A stretch of 64,000 nt of DNA, from positions 62,001 to 126,000 of the forward strand of contig NZ_LNCI01000007.1 of NCBI RefSeq assembly GCF_001509585.1. Reading direction: 5' to 3'. A program made the position numbers and the translations under genes. Numbering within the stretch: the stretch's first letter is position 1; the number at the start of each line of letters is the position of its first letter. This document shows positions 38,553 through 47,116 of this stretch, in pieces. Under the pieces are notes generated by a model. The model was not told the origin of the DNA. It did no database searches and saw only the letters and a list, made by a program, of their open reading frames with translations. This stretch comes from Tropicimonas marinistellae (GTDB lineage: Bacteria > Pseudomonadota > Alphaproteobacteria > Rhodobacterales > Rhodobacteraceae).

Positions 38553-38990
38553 GAGCCTGTTGGCCGTTGTCAGTCAGGCGCGGCCGGAGAAGAGGTCTTT
38601 CTTCACGATCGCGTGCTGGCCCGATACGGCTGCGCTGTATGGGGGCTACACCGCATAGGGCCAGCTACCCGTGTGCACCAAAGGGGCATTTTTGGAAGCC
38701 GATAGGGGGTCAAGAGTGCGTGCCGATTGACACCTGTTTTCAGCTCCGAGTCTGAGGCGTCCAGCGTGACTAGATAATGTGCAACTTCGATCTGCGCAAT
38801 GTTGATTGACAGGTATCAATGCGACCTATTCTAGCAGGTTGTATTCTATCAATGCACAGTGAAGAGGCTCCATACTAGAGGGCCGTGTATCGGTGATACT
38901 GGGATTGCCGATCTTCTATAGCCGTACATGGCCGGTGGGCCGGAGCGTTCTTTGCCGTTGGACCTGGGATTCCCGGGGGGGGAGAGAACG

Positions 38991-41900
38991 ATGGGTGAGA
39001 AACTTCCGAGCATTATGGGGCCTACGAACGCGATCGTTATAGGCGCTAATTCCAGCAAGGATTTCAGGATTCCGGTATATACAGTCCCGCCCGACCCGTT
39101 CACTCCCGGCGTGCCTAATACCGACCTCGAGGGGTGGTTCAAGGTCGATCTTGAGGAGGGCAAGACCTACCAGATCGACGTTAGGACGGAGGGCAAAAAG
39201 CCCTATAAGGGGCTTCCCGATCCAATGATCGAACTACGGAAAATCAGCGGAGATCTGTTTGATACCGGTACGAAGCTGCTTGCCGATAAGGACAGCGGTT
39301 CGGGGAACAATGCGGCCCTCTTCTTCCACAACGACCTGAAGACCGGGACATATTATTTAAGGGTCGCCAATGAGATTCCGCGACCGGGACGCTTCAACAT
39401 CCAGATACGCGAACTCGACGTCGCGCCCGGGCCGGAGGATGACAAGCATAAAACGCAATCGCTAAAGGCTCCCGGTGTTCTCCATTCCGACGGCTGGGAG
39501 GGTCTCCTGGAATTCGGTCAGGTCAGCGCCTTGCGGAAAATGTTGAAGCCGCATAGTGGCCAGACAACGTCAACGAAATCGTCGATAGACTATGAAGGTG
39601 ACGTGGACACGTTCCAGGTCAAACTCCAGGCGGGAGCGACATATCATTTCACGGTGAATGCACCGAAGTCCGGTCCCACCAAGGCCGTGGGAGTTGCGGC
39701 CGGCGACTGGGTACCTGAAATCACCGTCAGATCGCCCTCGGGCGTCGTGGTCGCGAGTGATGATAACGATGACTGGGACAACGTTGCGACGGCGTCTTTC
39801 CGGGCACTGGAAACCGGAACGTACAAGGTAGATGTCGAAGGCAGCCTGCCATCGAGCTTTTCGGAGGACACGCGCTTTTCGCGTCTCGCCGCGGGCGCCT
39901 ATGTAGTGTCGGCCTCTGGTCCGCTGGTAATTAGCGATGTGCGGGGCGAAGACCTGATACGCGGAGCAGATGTCTCGGAAATCTTGAAGGGCCTTGGCGG
40001 CGCGGACAAAATCGACGGTGGTGCCGGCGCAGATGTTATTCTCGGCGGTGATGGCACGGACACACTTCGCGGCGGTGCCGGGGCCGATTGGATCGAGGGC
40101 GGGAACCACAACGACGTCATCAATGGCAATGACGGCAAGGATACGCTCTACGGAAACCGCGGTTCCGACGTAATTAAGGGTGATGCTGGGGCTGACACCG
40201 TATTTGCCGGTGCAGACGACGATACCGTCAAGGGCGGTTCGGAGGACGATTGGCTCAACGGTCAATGGGGCAATGACACGCTCTACGGAGATCGCGGGAA
40301 CGACGTAATCATCGGCGAGAGCGGCAAGGATACTGTCTTTGCGGGTGCTGGATCCGACTATGCTTCCGGTGGCGACGGTGACGATTGGCTCAATGGCCAG
40401 TGGGACGACGATGTTCTGGACGGCGACGCCGGGAACGATGTGATCATCGGCGAGAGCGGAAACGACACCTTGGACGGCAAGCAGGATAACGACTATCTGG
40501 ACGGTGGCGATGGCAGCGACCTTCTCCGCGGTGGTTCCGGCAAGGACGAACTACATGGAGGTGGGGGCGCCGACACCCTTTACGGAAACGGCGGCGCCGA
40601 CACAATCGATGGAGGCACCGGCGCGGACACTGTGTTTGGCGGTGTTGACAATGATTTTGTCAACGGTGGTGCCGACGATGACTGGCTCAACGGCCAATGG
40701 GGCAACGACACCATTTACGGAAACAAAGGAAAGGACGTGATCATAGGCGAGGATGGCGATGACGCCGTTTTCGGCGGTGCCGAGGCAGACTACGTAACTG
40801 GCGGCAAGGGCAATGACTGGCTCAACGGGCAATGGGGCCACGACACCATCTACGGAAATCAGGGAGCGGATCTGGTCCTCGGCGAGGACGGCAACGACAC
40901 CGTCTACGGAGGCCTGGGATCGGACTATATCTCAGGTGGCGATGGTGATGATTGGCTCAACGGCCAGTGGGGTCACGATATTCTCGACGGTGACGCCGGA
41001 GACGATGTTCTCATCGGCGAGGATGGAAATGACCTATTGGACGGAAAGCGGGGCAACGACTTTCTGGATGGAGGCAACGGTAACGACACACTCCGCGGCG
41101 GAGCGGGAGATGATTGGTTGGTTGGCGGCGCCGGGTCCGACCTGTTTGAGTTCGCATTGAAACACGAAGACGCCGGGAAAGTCAGCACGAACACGATTGC
41201 GGACTTCCAGGTTGGAGCGGACGGGATCGTTGAAAAGGGGCCGTTGGAGTTCAGTAAGATCCTGGAGCGCGACGTTGACGGAGACGGCGACCTTGACACC
41301 GAACTGACGACGTCGACCGGTCGGACGGTCGTACACTTGCTGGACGTCAAAAGCGCTTCACTAGAAGATCTTATAGCGGAGTCCCGTATGGACTGGTTCG
41401 CCGATGCGGAACTCGGCATGTTCGTGCACTGGGGCATCTACTCAGTGCTTGGGGGTGTCTGGAAGGGCGAACAGATTTACCAGGGCGACGGGGTCAACCC
41501 GTCGGGCGAGTGGATACTTCGCGATGCCCAGATGGAAGAAAGTGAATATGCTGAGTCAGCTCGGTACTTCGGGTTGAATCCTGCCTACAATCCGCGACTC
41601 CCCGACGAACCGTTGACCCTGTTCGATGCGGACGCATGGATGCGCGAGGCGAGTGAGGCTGGGATGGAGTACTTCGTCATCACGTCGAAGCACCACGACG
41701 GGTTCTGCCTGTGGGACTCCAAGGTCACCGACCCAACCAGCGGGAGCGAATATGCCTACGATATCAGCGCGACCCTATGGGCCGACCAGTTGGGTGAGTC
41801 TCCCGACCCGCTCGGAGAGTTGAAGACCGCTGCCGACAAGTACGGAGTGAAGTTCGGTATCTACTACTCGATCTGGGATTGGCACAATCCAGCCTACGAC

Positions 41901-42557
41901 GCGACCGGAATCAAGCGCGCGGAAGACTATGTCGGCGCCAAGGACCAGGACGCGTACATCGGCTTCATGGAGCAGCAACTTTCTGAACTCATCGCTCTCT
42001 ACGATCCCGACTATATTTTCATGGATGGTCAGTGGGATATCGGGGCCGATGGGTTCGGCTGGAACTACGAACTCGGGAATGCGCTCTACGATCACATTCG
42101 CGACGAAAGCCCGGATGTCGTCGTCAACAACCGCTTTGAGCATGACAACAATATGAACCCGGGAAACCGCGCACTGATCGAGGATCCGACGGCTCACAAC
42201 GCCGCCGGACCGCCGATCGGCGATCATTTCACGTTGGAGCAGAAGGAGGCCCTTCTGGTTACCGTTACGGATACCGGAAAGGTCGAGATCGACCCGAGCC
42301 CTGTTGAGTCCCTTGACCCTCTGGCGCCGTACTGGATGGCCACCGTGACGATGAACCAGAACTGGGGATACAGCGCCAACGACGATGCCTGGAAAGACGC
42401 TGACGAACTATTCGACTTTGCCGAATTGGTGCAGGACAGGGGTGGAACCCTGCTTCTGAATGTCGGCCCGGACAGGGCGGGCGCAATACCAGAGCAGAGC
42501 ATTGAAATCCTGGATTATTTCGAGGATATGGCGCATGCTGATATGCTCGTGTTCTGA
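38991..42557 (+). CDS. RTX-repeat protein with C-terminal GH29 alpha-L-fucosidase domain
   Basis: The 1188-residue protein has no Sec signal. Domains in order: two PPC-like beta domains (about 10-145 and 175-315; DTFQVKLQAGATYHFTVNA and TASFRALETGTYKVDVEG), an RTX calcium-binding block (about 317-720, GGxGxDxxx nonapeptides), and GH29 from about residue 800. The GH29 part has DWFADAELGMFVHWGIYS, the KHHDGFCLWD histidines (901-902) and YIFMDGQWD with the likely nucleophile Asp1012. RTX blocks lead to type I secretion, but no T1SS genes are in the window. It would cleave alpha-L-fucose from glycans outside the cell. The ATG at 38991 is preceded by a good ribosome site. Confidence 0.88.
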   Translation: MGEKLPSIMGPTNAIVIGANSSKDFRIPVYTVPPDPFTPGVPNTDLEGWFKVDLEEGKTYQIDVRTEGKKPYKGLPDPMIELRKISGDLFDTGTKLLADKDSGSGNNAALFFHNDLKTGTYYLRVANEIPRPGRFNIQIRELDVAPGPEDDKHKTQSLKAPGVLHSDGWEGLLEFGQVSALRKMLKPHSGQTTSTKSSIDYEGDVDTFQVKLQAGATYHFTVNAPKSGPTKAVGVAAGDWVPEITVRSPSGVVVASDDNDDWDNVATASFRALETGTYKVDVEGSLPSSFSEDTRFSRLAAGAYVVSASGPLVISDVRGEDLIRGADVSEILKGLGGADKIDGGAGADVILGGDGTDTLRGGAGADWIEGGNHNDVINGNDGKDTLYGNRGSDVIKGDAGADTVFAGADDDTVKGGSEDDWLNGQWGNDTLYGDRGNDVIIGESGKDTVFAGAGSDYASGGDGDDWLNGQWDDDVLDGDAGNDVIIGESGNDTLDGKQDNDYLDGGDGSDLLRGGSGKDELHGGGGADTLYGNGGADTIDGGTGADTVFGGVDNDFVNGGADDDWLNGQWGNDTIYGNKGKDVIIGEDGDDAVFGGAEADYVTGGKGNDWLNGQWGHDTIYGNQGADLVLGEDGNDTVYGGLGSDYISGGDGDDWLNGQWGHDILDGDAGDDVLIGEDGNDLLDGKRGNDFLDGGNGNDTLRGGAGDDWLVGGAGSDLFEFALKHEDAGKVSTNTIADFQVGADGIVEKGPLEFSKILERDVDGDGDLDTELTTSTGRTVVHLLDVKSASLEDLIAESRMDWFADAELGMFVHWGIYSVLGGVWKGEQIYQGDGVNPSGEWILRDAQMEESEYAESARYFGLNPAYNPRLPDEPLTLFDADAWMREASEAGMEYFVITSKHHDGFCLWDSKVTDPTSGSEYAYDISATLWADQLGESPDPLGELKTAADKYGVKFGIYYSIWDWHNPAYDATGIKRAEDYVGAKDQDAYIGFMEQQLSELIALYDPDYIFMDGQWDIGADGFGWNYELGNALYDHIRDESPDVVVNNRFEHDNNMNPGNRALIEDPTAHNAAGPPIGDHFTLEQKEALLVTVTDTGKVEIDPSPVESLDPLAPYWMATVTMNQNWGYSANDDAWKDADELFDFAELVQDRGGTLLLNVGPDRAGAIPEQSIEILDYFEDMAHADMLVF
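40251..41150 (+). repeat. RTX coding repeat with 135-bp superperiod
   Basis: Inside the fucosidase fusion gene the motif DWLNGQW recurs at 40251, 40386, 40683, 40818 and 40953. Four spacings are 135, 297, 135 and 135 bp, all multiples of 27 bp (one nonapeptide). So the RTX block was built from a five-nonapeptide unit of 45 residues. Confidence 0.8.
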
Positions 42558-42599
42558 AGTGATTGGCCTTCGGCTCATGTGGCGTTGATGATGCAGCCG

Positions 42600-42785
42600 C
42601 CTCCCGGTGGTATCGGTGTGCCAAGGTGGGTTTGCAAAGATCCACTTTGGAGGAAAGTAAGTCGGGAATTGCGACTTGGGTTCGATCAGGCGAAGAATAC
42701 GTTTCAGGTTCACGGGGCCGATGGTTCTGGCCGGACAATTTTCGGCAATAACGTGCAGCGAGGTCAGCTGCTGGCCTTCTACGAT
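42600..42785 (+). pseudogene. IS110-family transposase N-terminal remnant
   Basis: On the plus strand the frame reads LRLGFDQAKNTFQVHGADGS, then GRTIFGNNVQRGQLLAFYDG. This is the N-terminal DEDD domain start of IS110 transposases (GLDLAKNVFQVHG...RGQLLAF). The leading Met and most of the protein are missing, and the match ends before 42790. It is thus a decayed fragment. A second, longer IS110 remnant lies at 49859-50600 on the other strand. Confidence 0.7.
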
Positions 42786-43019
42786 GGCAATACCCTTGCT
42801 GACATCAATACCGGATGAAAAAACCATCTCATCGGCTCCGTGGTCACTGATCATTGTTGCCAGGGCGACGTCGTTGTCCGCGTCAAGCAGGACAATATCA
42901 TCCCAGTCGATTCCAAGTACTTCGAGGTGATCCGTCTTGCCAAATGTCTGCAGTTCCCGCATCTTCGACTGCCGGCGCCGGCCATACAAATCTTATGGCT
43001 GACGGCGCTCGCTGGTTTC
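42786..43019. other. Degraded DNA between two gene remnants
   Basis: This stretch lies between the IS110 remnant and the CIA30 remnant. The minus strand has an open, Asp-rich frame (IDWDDIVLLDADNDVALATM) that is faintly like an RTX protein tail but has no ribosome site or family match. I do not call it a gene. Confidence 0.35.
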
Positions 43020-43420
43020 CGTACCCCTCATTGAAACGAATGTCTGAAATCGAGAGGTCGGCCTTGAACGCCCGGCCGATTACCAAGATCCCAACCCTGC
43101 GAAACATCTCGAGCCTCAGCGGCCGCTCCGTCCGGTGGGGGGATAAATCCGAAAAACCGCAAACGCACCGTCGTCCAGGTAGGTGGCGCTCGAAAGCTCT
43201 GCCGGAAGGATTCCCACGGGCGCTGAAGGTCTAACGTTCTCAGGTGTAGGTTGTAGGTCTGGTCATTGCCGAAAACGTGGATCCGGATTGCGGCCTGCCG
43301 TTCGTCCTTCTGCTCGACAAGCACTTCGCCAATCTGGCGAGTAATGGACGCCTCGCTGGGGAATACCACTGTCCCGTCAAAGCGGTGGTTCCGAAGCCGA
43401 TTCAAGTGGGCTTTCTGGTT
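43020..43420 (-). pseudogene. CIA30-family protein, frameshifted
   Basis: Two minus-strand frames join to form the C-terminal half of a CIA30-like protein (NADH:ubiquinone oxidoreductase assembly-factor fold). The first has AIRIHVFGNDQTYNLHLRTL and SFRAPPTWTTVRLRFFGF; the second, after a shift in the run of C near 43130, has RRVGILVIGRAFKADLSISD. The N-terminal part is not found in a frame. The shift and missing start indicate a broken gene. Confidence 0.65.
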
Positions 43421-43761
43421 TCAAATTCCGCTCCAATAAGAGGAACCCTCCCCCGCCGGTCCCTTGGATGGATCAAATAGTTTCTGGCCCTCCCCCCCTC
43501 CATCGATCTCTTCGGTGGAGTGAGTCACGTCCATCTCAGCGGACAGAAAAGTCGATTTCCCGTGCCCTCGAAAAGCCGCCAGTGACATGGCTTGCGGCAA
43601 AACCCGGCGCTCAGACATTGCGGACCTTCACCTTGGACCCTTCGATCGTCGCGACCGGCACAATGCAGACGCGTGGGCGGCCTCAGTTGCACGTCCGGAT
43701 CGGCAACGCGAAGCGCATCGCTGGACGGTGGGGTCGGCGCAGTGGAATTGTATCTGCTTAC
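43421..43761. other. Spacer, nothing recognised
   Basis: The 341 bp between the CIA30 remnant and the DUF4242 gene have overlapping shadow frames on both strands without ribosome sites. I see no repeat copy or RNA gene. Confidence 0.4.
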
Positions 43762-44010
43762 CTATTCCAGAAGGTCGGCCCTCCATACGCGCTCGAATTT
43801 CGCGCCTGCCTCACGCTGGACATTGCGGACCGACTCGGAATCCCGCGCTTCGTACTCGCAGATCATGCGCTTTCGGTCCTCGCTCCAGTAGCTCCGGATC
43901 CACTGGACATTGTACAGTTCGAGACAGGGCGCCATCCGCTCCTCGGTTGCGGAAAGGTCCTCCCGGCTGAGTGGCGGCTCGAAATGGCGCTCAACGATGA
44001 ACTTGGGCAT
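43762..44010 (-). CDS. DUF4242 (nickel-binding-like) protein
   Basis: The 82-residue protein starts MPKFIVERHFEPPLSREDLS and contains VQWIRSYWSEDRKRMICEYE and a charged helical end, matching the small ferredoxin-like DUF4242 family. The family is linked to metal binding and to stress or regulator neighbours but has no settled role. It starts 23 bp after the stop of the large BTAD-AAA regulator, so the two probably form one transcript. The open frame to 44250 runs into that regulator and was not used. Confidence 0.82.
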   Translation of the reverse strand: MPKFIVERHFEPPLSREDLSATEERMAPCLELYNVQWIRSYWSEDRKRMICEYEARDSESVRNVQREAGAKFERVWRADLLE

Positions 44011-44033
44011 GGCGTAGTCTTTCCATTTTGTTG

Positions 44034-47015
44034 TTAGTCGTATTGGCGGGCAGCCTGGGACATTACCTGCCGAACCCTTGCCGTGAACGCCGGAGACGAA
44101 GGATCCCTGGACCATTCCAAAAGGGCTTCCGGGTCGCCCACCGTTTCGCCGAGCAATTGTACCTGCGCCTGGGCAAGGGCCCGCTCGTTGCCATTGTCGA
44201 TCGCGTCGGCATAAGAATAGGCCCGTTTCGCCAGTTCGGCAGCGATGCACCTATTCCCCTTCTTGGCTTCCTTCTCCGCTGCGAGGTTCAAGGCATAGGC
44301 CAGGTGGGATTTGTCATCCGCGCGCTCCAAAGATGCCAAGGCCGTGTCCAGGGCATCTGAATCGTCCCGCGCCAGTGCCCGGATCGTCTCCGCCAGCGGC
44401 GCCATCGACCCTTCGCCTATCTTGCCGGCGAGAGTCCGGAGATCGCTGGCAAACGCAATCGCGGCCGCCGGAAGATCCCGTTCCAAAGCGATCATCGCGG
44501 CCCACGTCAGGCATTTGCATTCCCGCCAGCGATCCTCGCTTTCCCGGGCGAGTGCAAGGGCCCTGTCGAGCCTCTCGGCGGCGCTGGCGAGATCGCCCTT
44601 CCAATAGGCGAGAAGCCCCTGGCTCCAGAAGACCTCGACATCGGAGATTCCTTCCTCCTCGGAAAATGCCTGGGCATCCAGGCAGAGCTCCTCGGCTCTC
44701 GGAACGTCCCGTCCGAGTTCGAGAAGGCAGCGAGCCGAGTTGGCGAGTTGCCGGACCCGCTTTCGGGCCTGCATCCGGCTGGCGGCGGTGGCCGCGCGCG
44801 CTGTTGCCCGGCTTGCCGCCTGGAGATCGCCCAGTTCCTGATGGAGGACGGACAGAAGGTATTCGCCCTCTGCCACCTCTGGCGCCATGGCATGCTGGCT
44901 GGCCAGCGATACCTGCGTCCCGAGATCTGCCACCAGCTTGGGGAATTTCCTGGTCGAAAACCCGGAAAGCGCCAACACCAGACACCGATAGAGCCGGATC
45001 AGGAGCGATATCCGCGCCGTGCCGGGGCCGAGCTTTTCTGCATGAAAGAGCCCTTTGCGAGCGATCTCGGCGGCTTCCGGATTGGCGAGTGCGCGCAATG
45101 CGTGGTCGCCGGCCAGAACGGCTGCACGCGCGGCGAGTTCGTGACGGTCGGACATGGCGGCGTGATGCATGACCTGCGCGCCCAGTTCGGGGGTCGTCTC
45201 CATGTCGCGGGCAAGCAGATCGGCGATCCGGCCATGCATGAGCCTGCGCCTTGTATTGGAGAGGCGCTCATAGGTTGCGTCGCGAATGAGATCGTGGGTG
45301 AACTCGCACGCACCGCCGTGGAGCGACCGCATGATCTCGTGGCGCTCCAGTTCCTCGACCTGATCGAGCGCTGCCGAGACCTCGCTGCCCGACGCCTCAA
45401 CCACCTTGTCCATGGGGATGCTGCGCCCGAAGACAGATGCCCATGAGGCCAGGTTGATGGTTGGTTGCGACAGGCGTTCGATACGGTTGGTCAAGGCATC
45501 ATCCAGTGACGCCGATGTCTCCAAAGCCGCGTCTCGCCGCGACAGGACCCTTAGATATAGCGGGTTTCCCTGCGCTATTCGCACGCTCTCCGCAACGTCG
45601 CCCTCCGGTTGCAGGGTATGTGCAAGCGTAAGGGCGTCGTCCATTGCAAGCCCGGTCAGGGACAACCGTCGAAGTCGGTCCCCGAGGCCCGACAAGAGCG
45701 ACTGCACGGCCTCGTTATCGTCAATCTCCCCTGCTCTGGCGGCCAGGCAGAACCGGACAGACGCGGTTTCCAGGTTTCGGATGAGGTAGCTCAGAAGGGC
45801 GCAGGAGGAAGGTTCCATCCATTGCAGATCATCCAGAGCTATCAAAACCGGACCGGTTTTGGCGAGCGCGGACAGGAACGCCCGGAAGGGCTCGAAATGC
45901 TGCGCCTCGGACCGGGAGGCGGATTCTCCGACGCGGTCGTCGAGCAGATCTCGCAACGCGCCTCTCAGGCCCGCTTCGAGGCCATCGACCGACAACGAGC
46001 GCAGCGCGTCGCGCCAGATTCCAAGCGGACGCAAACGTTCGGCCTCCACCGCCCGAGCGGAGAGGCGCAGGTCTCCGAAATGCCGCCCGACTTCTGACAG
46101 AAGGGCCGACTTGCCGATCCCCGGCGCGCCCATGATCAGAACGATCTCCGCAGGCCCCCGGTCCAGAGCCTCTCGGATGAGTGACAGTTCTTCCTGCCGT
46201 CCGACGAATCCGGCCGGAGCGGTTCGCTCCGACGGCAAAGCACCGACCTCCCGATCCGCGAACGCCGCGGGTGCAATCTCGACCGGCTCCCGGCACGCCC
46301 GTTCCAACGCCGGAGACGGTTCGATTCCCAACTCCGTGCAAAAGATCTTGCGGCATTGCGTGGCCTGCGCGAAGGCATCCGCGGTGCGCCCGAGCGCAAA
46401 TTGCAGATCGATCACCCGGATATGGGCCGCCTCGTCAAAGGGGTTCAAACCGACCAGCTTGTGCGCGAATTCCAGCGCCTGTTTCGGATCGCGCCGGGTT
46501 CGGGACAGGAGTGTTGTCAGGAGTTGTTCGTGGAGCCGTCCCAATCGGGATCGCTCGGCCTGGCACCATTCGTGGAAACTGTAGCATTCCGACAGGTCCA
46601 GCCCGTTCAGGAACTCGCCCCGAAACAGCGCATGGGTTCGCATCAACTCTTCTGTGGGAGCGCCGTCGAACTGATTTGATACCGCTTCGACCGTCGCGAG
46701 GTCGGTCTCCAACGCATTTCGGTGCAGTTCCACGGTGTTGCGATCCGCGACCAACCGGTCCGGGCCGAGCGTCGTGCGCAGCTTGCTGAGGCTCCAGCGT
46801 AACGCGGCGCGTGGATCTTCTGCATCCTCCCAGAGCAGGTCGCACAACTCGCTGCGCGTTCGCGGCCGCTCGCTGGCAAGCAGATAGCCCAGCAGACCGC
46901 GGGTTTTTTTCGATGCGGGAAGCGCGATGTCCTGGCCGTTTTCTGAGACGCGCAAGTGACCAAACAACTCTGCCCGAAGCACAACCGTTTGAACCTTTTC
47001 TTTCGCGACCGGCAA
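44034..47015 (-). CDS. SARP/BTAD-type transcriptional regulator with AAA ATPase domain
   Basis: The 993-residue protein has an N-terminal OmpR-like winged helix (LFGHLRVSENGQDIALPASK, then TRGLLGYLLAS and AALRWSLSKLRTTLG), a BTAD TPR domain (to about 260), a P-loop ATPase (Walker A MGAPGIGKSALL, Walker B VLIALDDLQWMEPSS), and a long TPR-like C-terminus. This is the large MalT/AfsR-like layout that integrates a ligand or nucleotide signal. The start is TTG at 47015 with AGGACGGGAAA before it. It is divergent from the methyltransferase-nitrilase genes, which it probably controls. Confidence 0.87.
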   Translation of the reverse strand: MPVAKEKVQTVVLRAELFGHLRVSENGQDIALPASKKTRGLLGYLLASERPRTRSELCDLLWEDAEDPRAALRWSLSKLRTTLGPDRLVADRNTVELHRNALETDLATVEAVSNQFDGAPTEELMRTHALFRGEFLNGLDLSECYSFHEWCQAERSRLGRLHEQLLTTLLSRTRRDPKQALEFAHKLVGLNPFDEAAHIRVIDLQFALGRTADAFAQATQCRKIFCTELGIEPSPALERACREPVEIAPAAFADREVGALPSERTAPAGFVGRQEELSLIREALDRGPAEIVLIMGAPGIGKSALLSEVGRHFGDLRLSARAVEAERLRPLGIWRDALRSLSVDGLEAGLRGALRDLLDDRVGESASRSEAQHFEPFRAFLSALAKTGPVLIALDDLQWMEPSSCALLSYLIRNLETASVRFCLAARAGEIDDNEAVQSLLSGLGDRLRRLSLTGLAMDDALTLAHTLQPEGDVAESVRIAQGNPLYLRVLSRRDAALETSASLDDALTNRIERLSQPTINLASWASVFGRSIPMDKVVEASGSEVSAALDQVEELERHEIMRSLHGGACEFTHDLIRDATYERLSNTRRRLMHGRIADLLARDMETTPELGAQVMHHAAMSDRHELAARAAVLAGDHALRALANPEAAEIARKGLFHAEKLGPGTARISLLIRLYRCLVLALSGFSTRKFPKLVADLGTQVSLASQHAMAPEVAEGEYLLSVLHQELGDLQAASRATARAATAASRMQARKRVRQLANSARCLLELGRDVPRAEELCLDAQAFSEEEGISDVEVFWSQGLLAYWKGDLASAAERLDRALALARESEDRWRECKCLTWAAMIALERDLPAAAIAFASDLRTLAGKIGEGSMAPLAETIRALARDDSDALDTALASLERADDKSHLAYALNLAAEKEAKKGNRCIAAELAKRAYSYADAIDNGNERALAQAQVQLLGETVGDPEALLEWSRDPSSPAFTARVRQVMSQAARQYD

Positions 47016-47027
47016 ATTTCCCGTCCT

Positions 47028-47047
47028 TTCAAACGCTGGTTCAAACG
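47028..47047. promoter_or_regulatory. Tandem octamers in the regulator-methyltransferase gap
   Basis: TTCAAACG occurs at 47028-47035 and again at 47040-47047, a 12-bp step, with a reverse copy CGTTTGAA at 46986-46993. SARP-type regulators bind directly repeated heptamers about 11 bp apart near promoters. These may be the operator for the divergent BTAD regulator. Position and spacing are close to, but not exactly, the known rule. Confidence 0.5.
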
Positions 47048-47116
47048 ATCCGTTGAGAATGTCGTTGCGTCAACAGCGAAATCTTCGGGCACAGGGCCCG
47101 CACAGGGAGACAGCCA

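Larger units (their letters stand above)
37972..38990. other. Long spacer upstream of the fucosidase fusion
   Basis: This 1.0-kb region separates divergent genes. It has a dispersed repeat copy (38157-38310), a strong hairpin (38527-38552), and two GATTGACA motifs at 38725-38732 and 38804-38811 within sequence that looks like an insertion-sequence end (ggggtcaagagtgcgtgccg). Open frames are shadows. A GGGGGGAGAG ribosome site stands just before 38991. Confidence 0.5.

Noticed and set aside
40000-41150. Tandem DNA repeats that could be mistaken for a CRISPR or minisatellite array
   Set aside because: They lie in frame inside a coding RTX block and encode GGxGxDxxx nonapeptides, with no unique spacers.
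42408-42989. Minus-strand frame with Asp-rich RTX-like stretch
   Set aside because: It overlaps the end of the fucosidase gene and an IS110 match on the other strand, and has no ribosome site or recognisable repeats.
21584-43761. Prophage or integrative element with its own integrase
   Set aside because: No integrase, relaxase, structural or replication gene is present in this interval; only IS fragments and the tRNA remnant hint at mobility.
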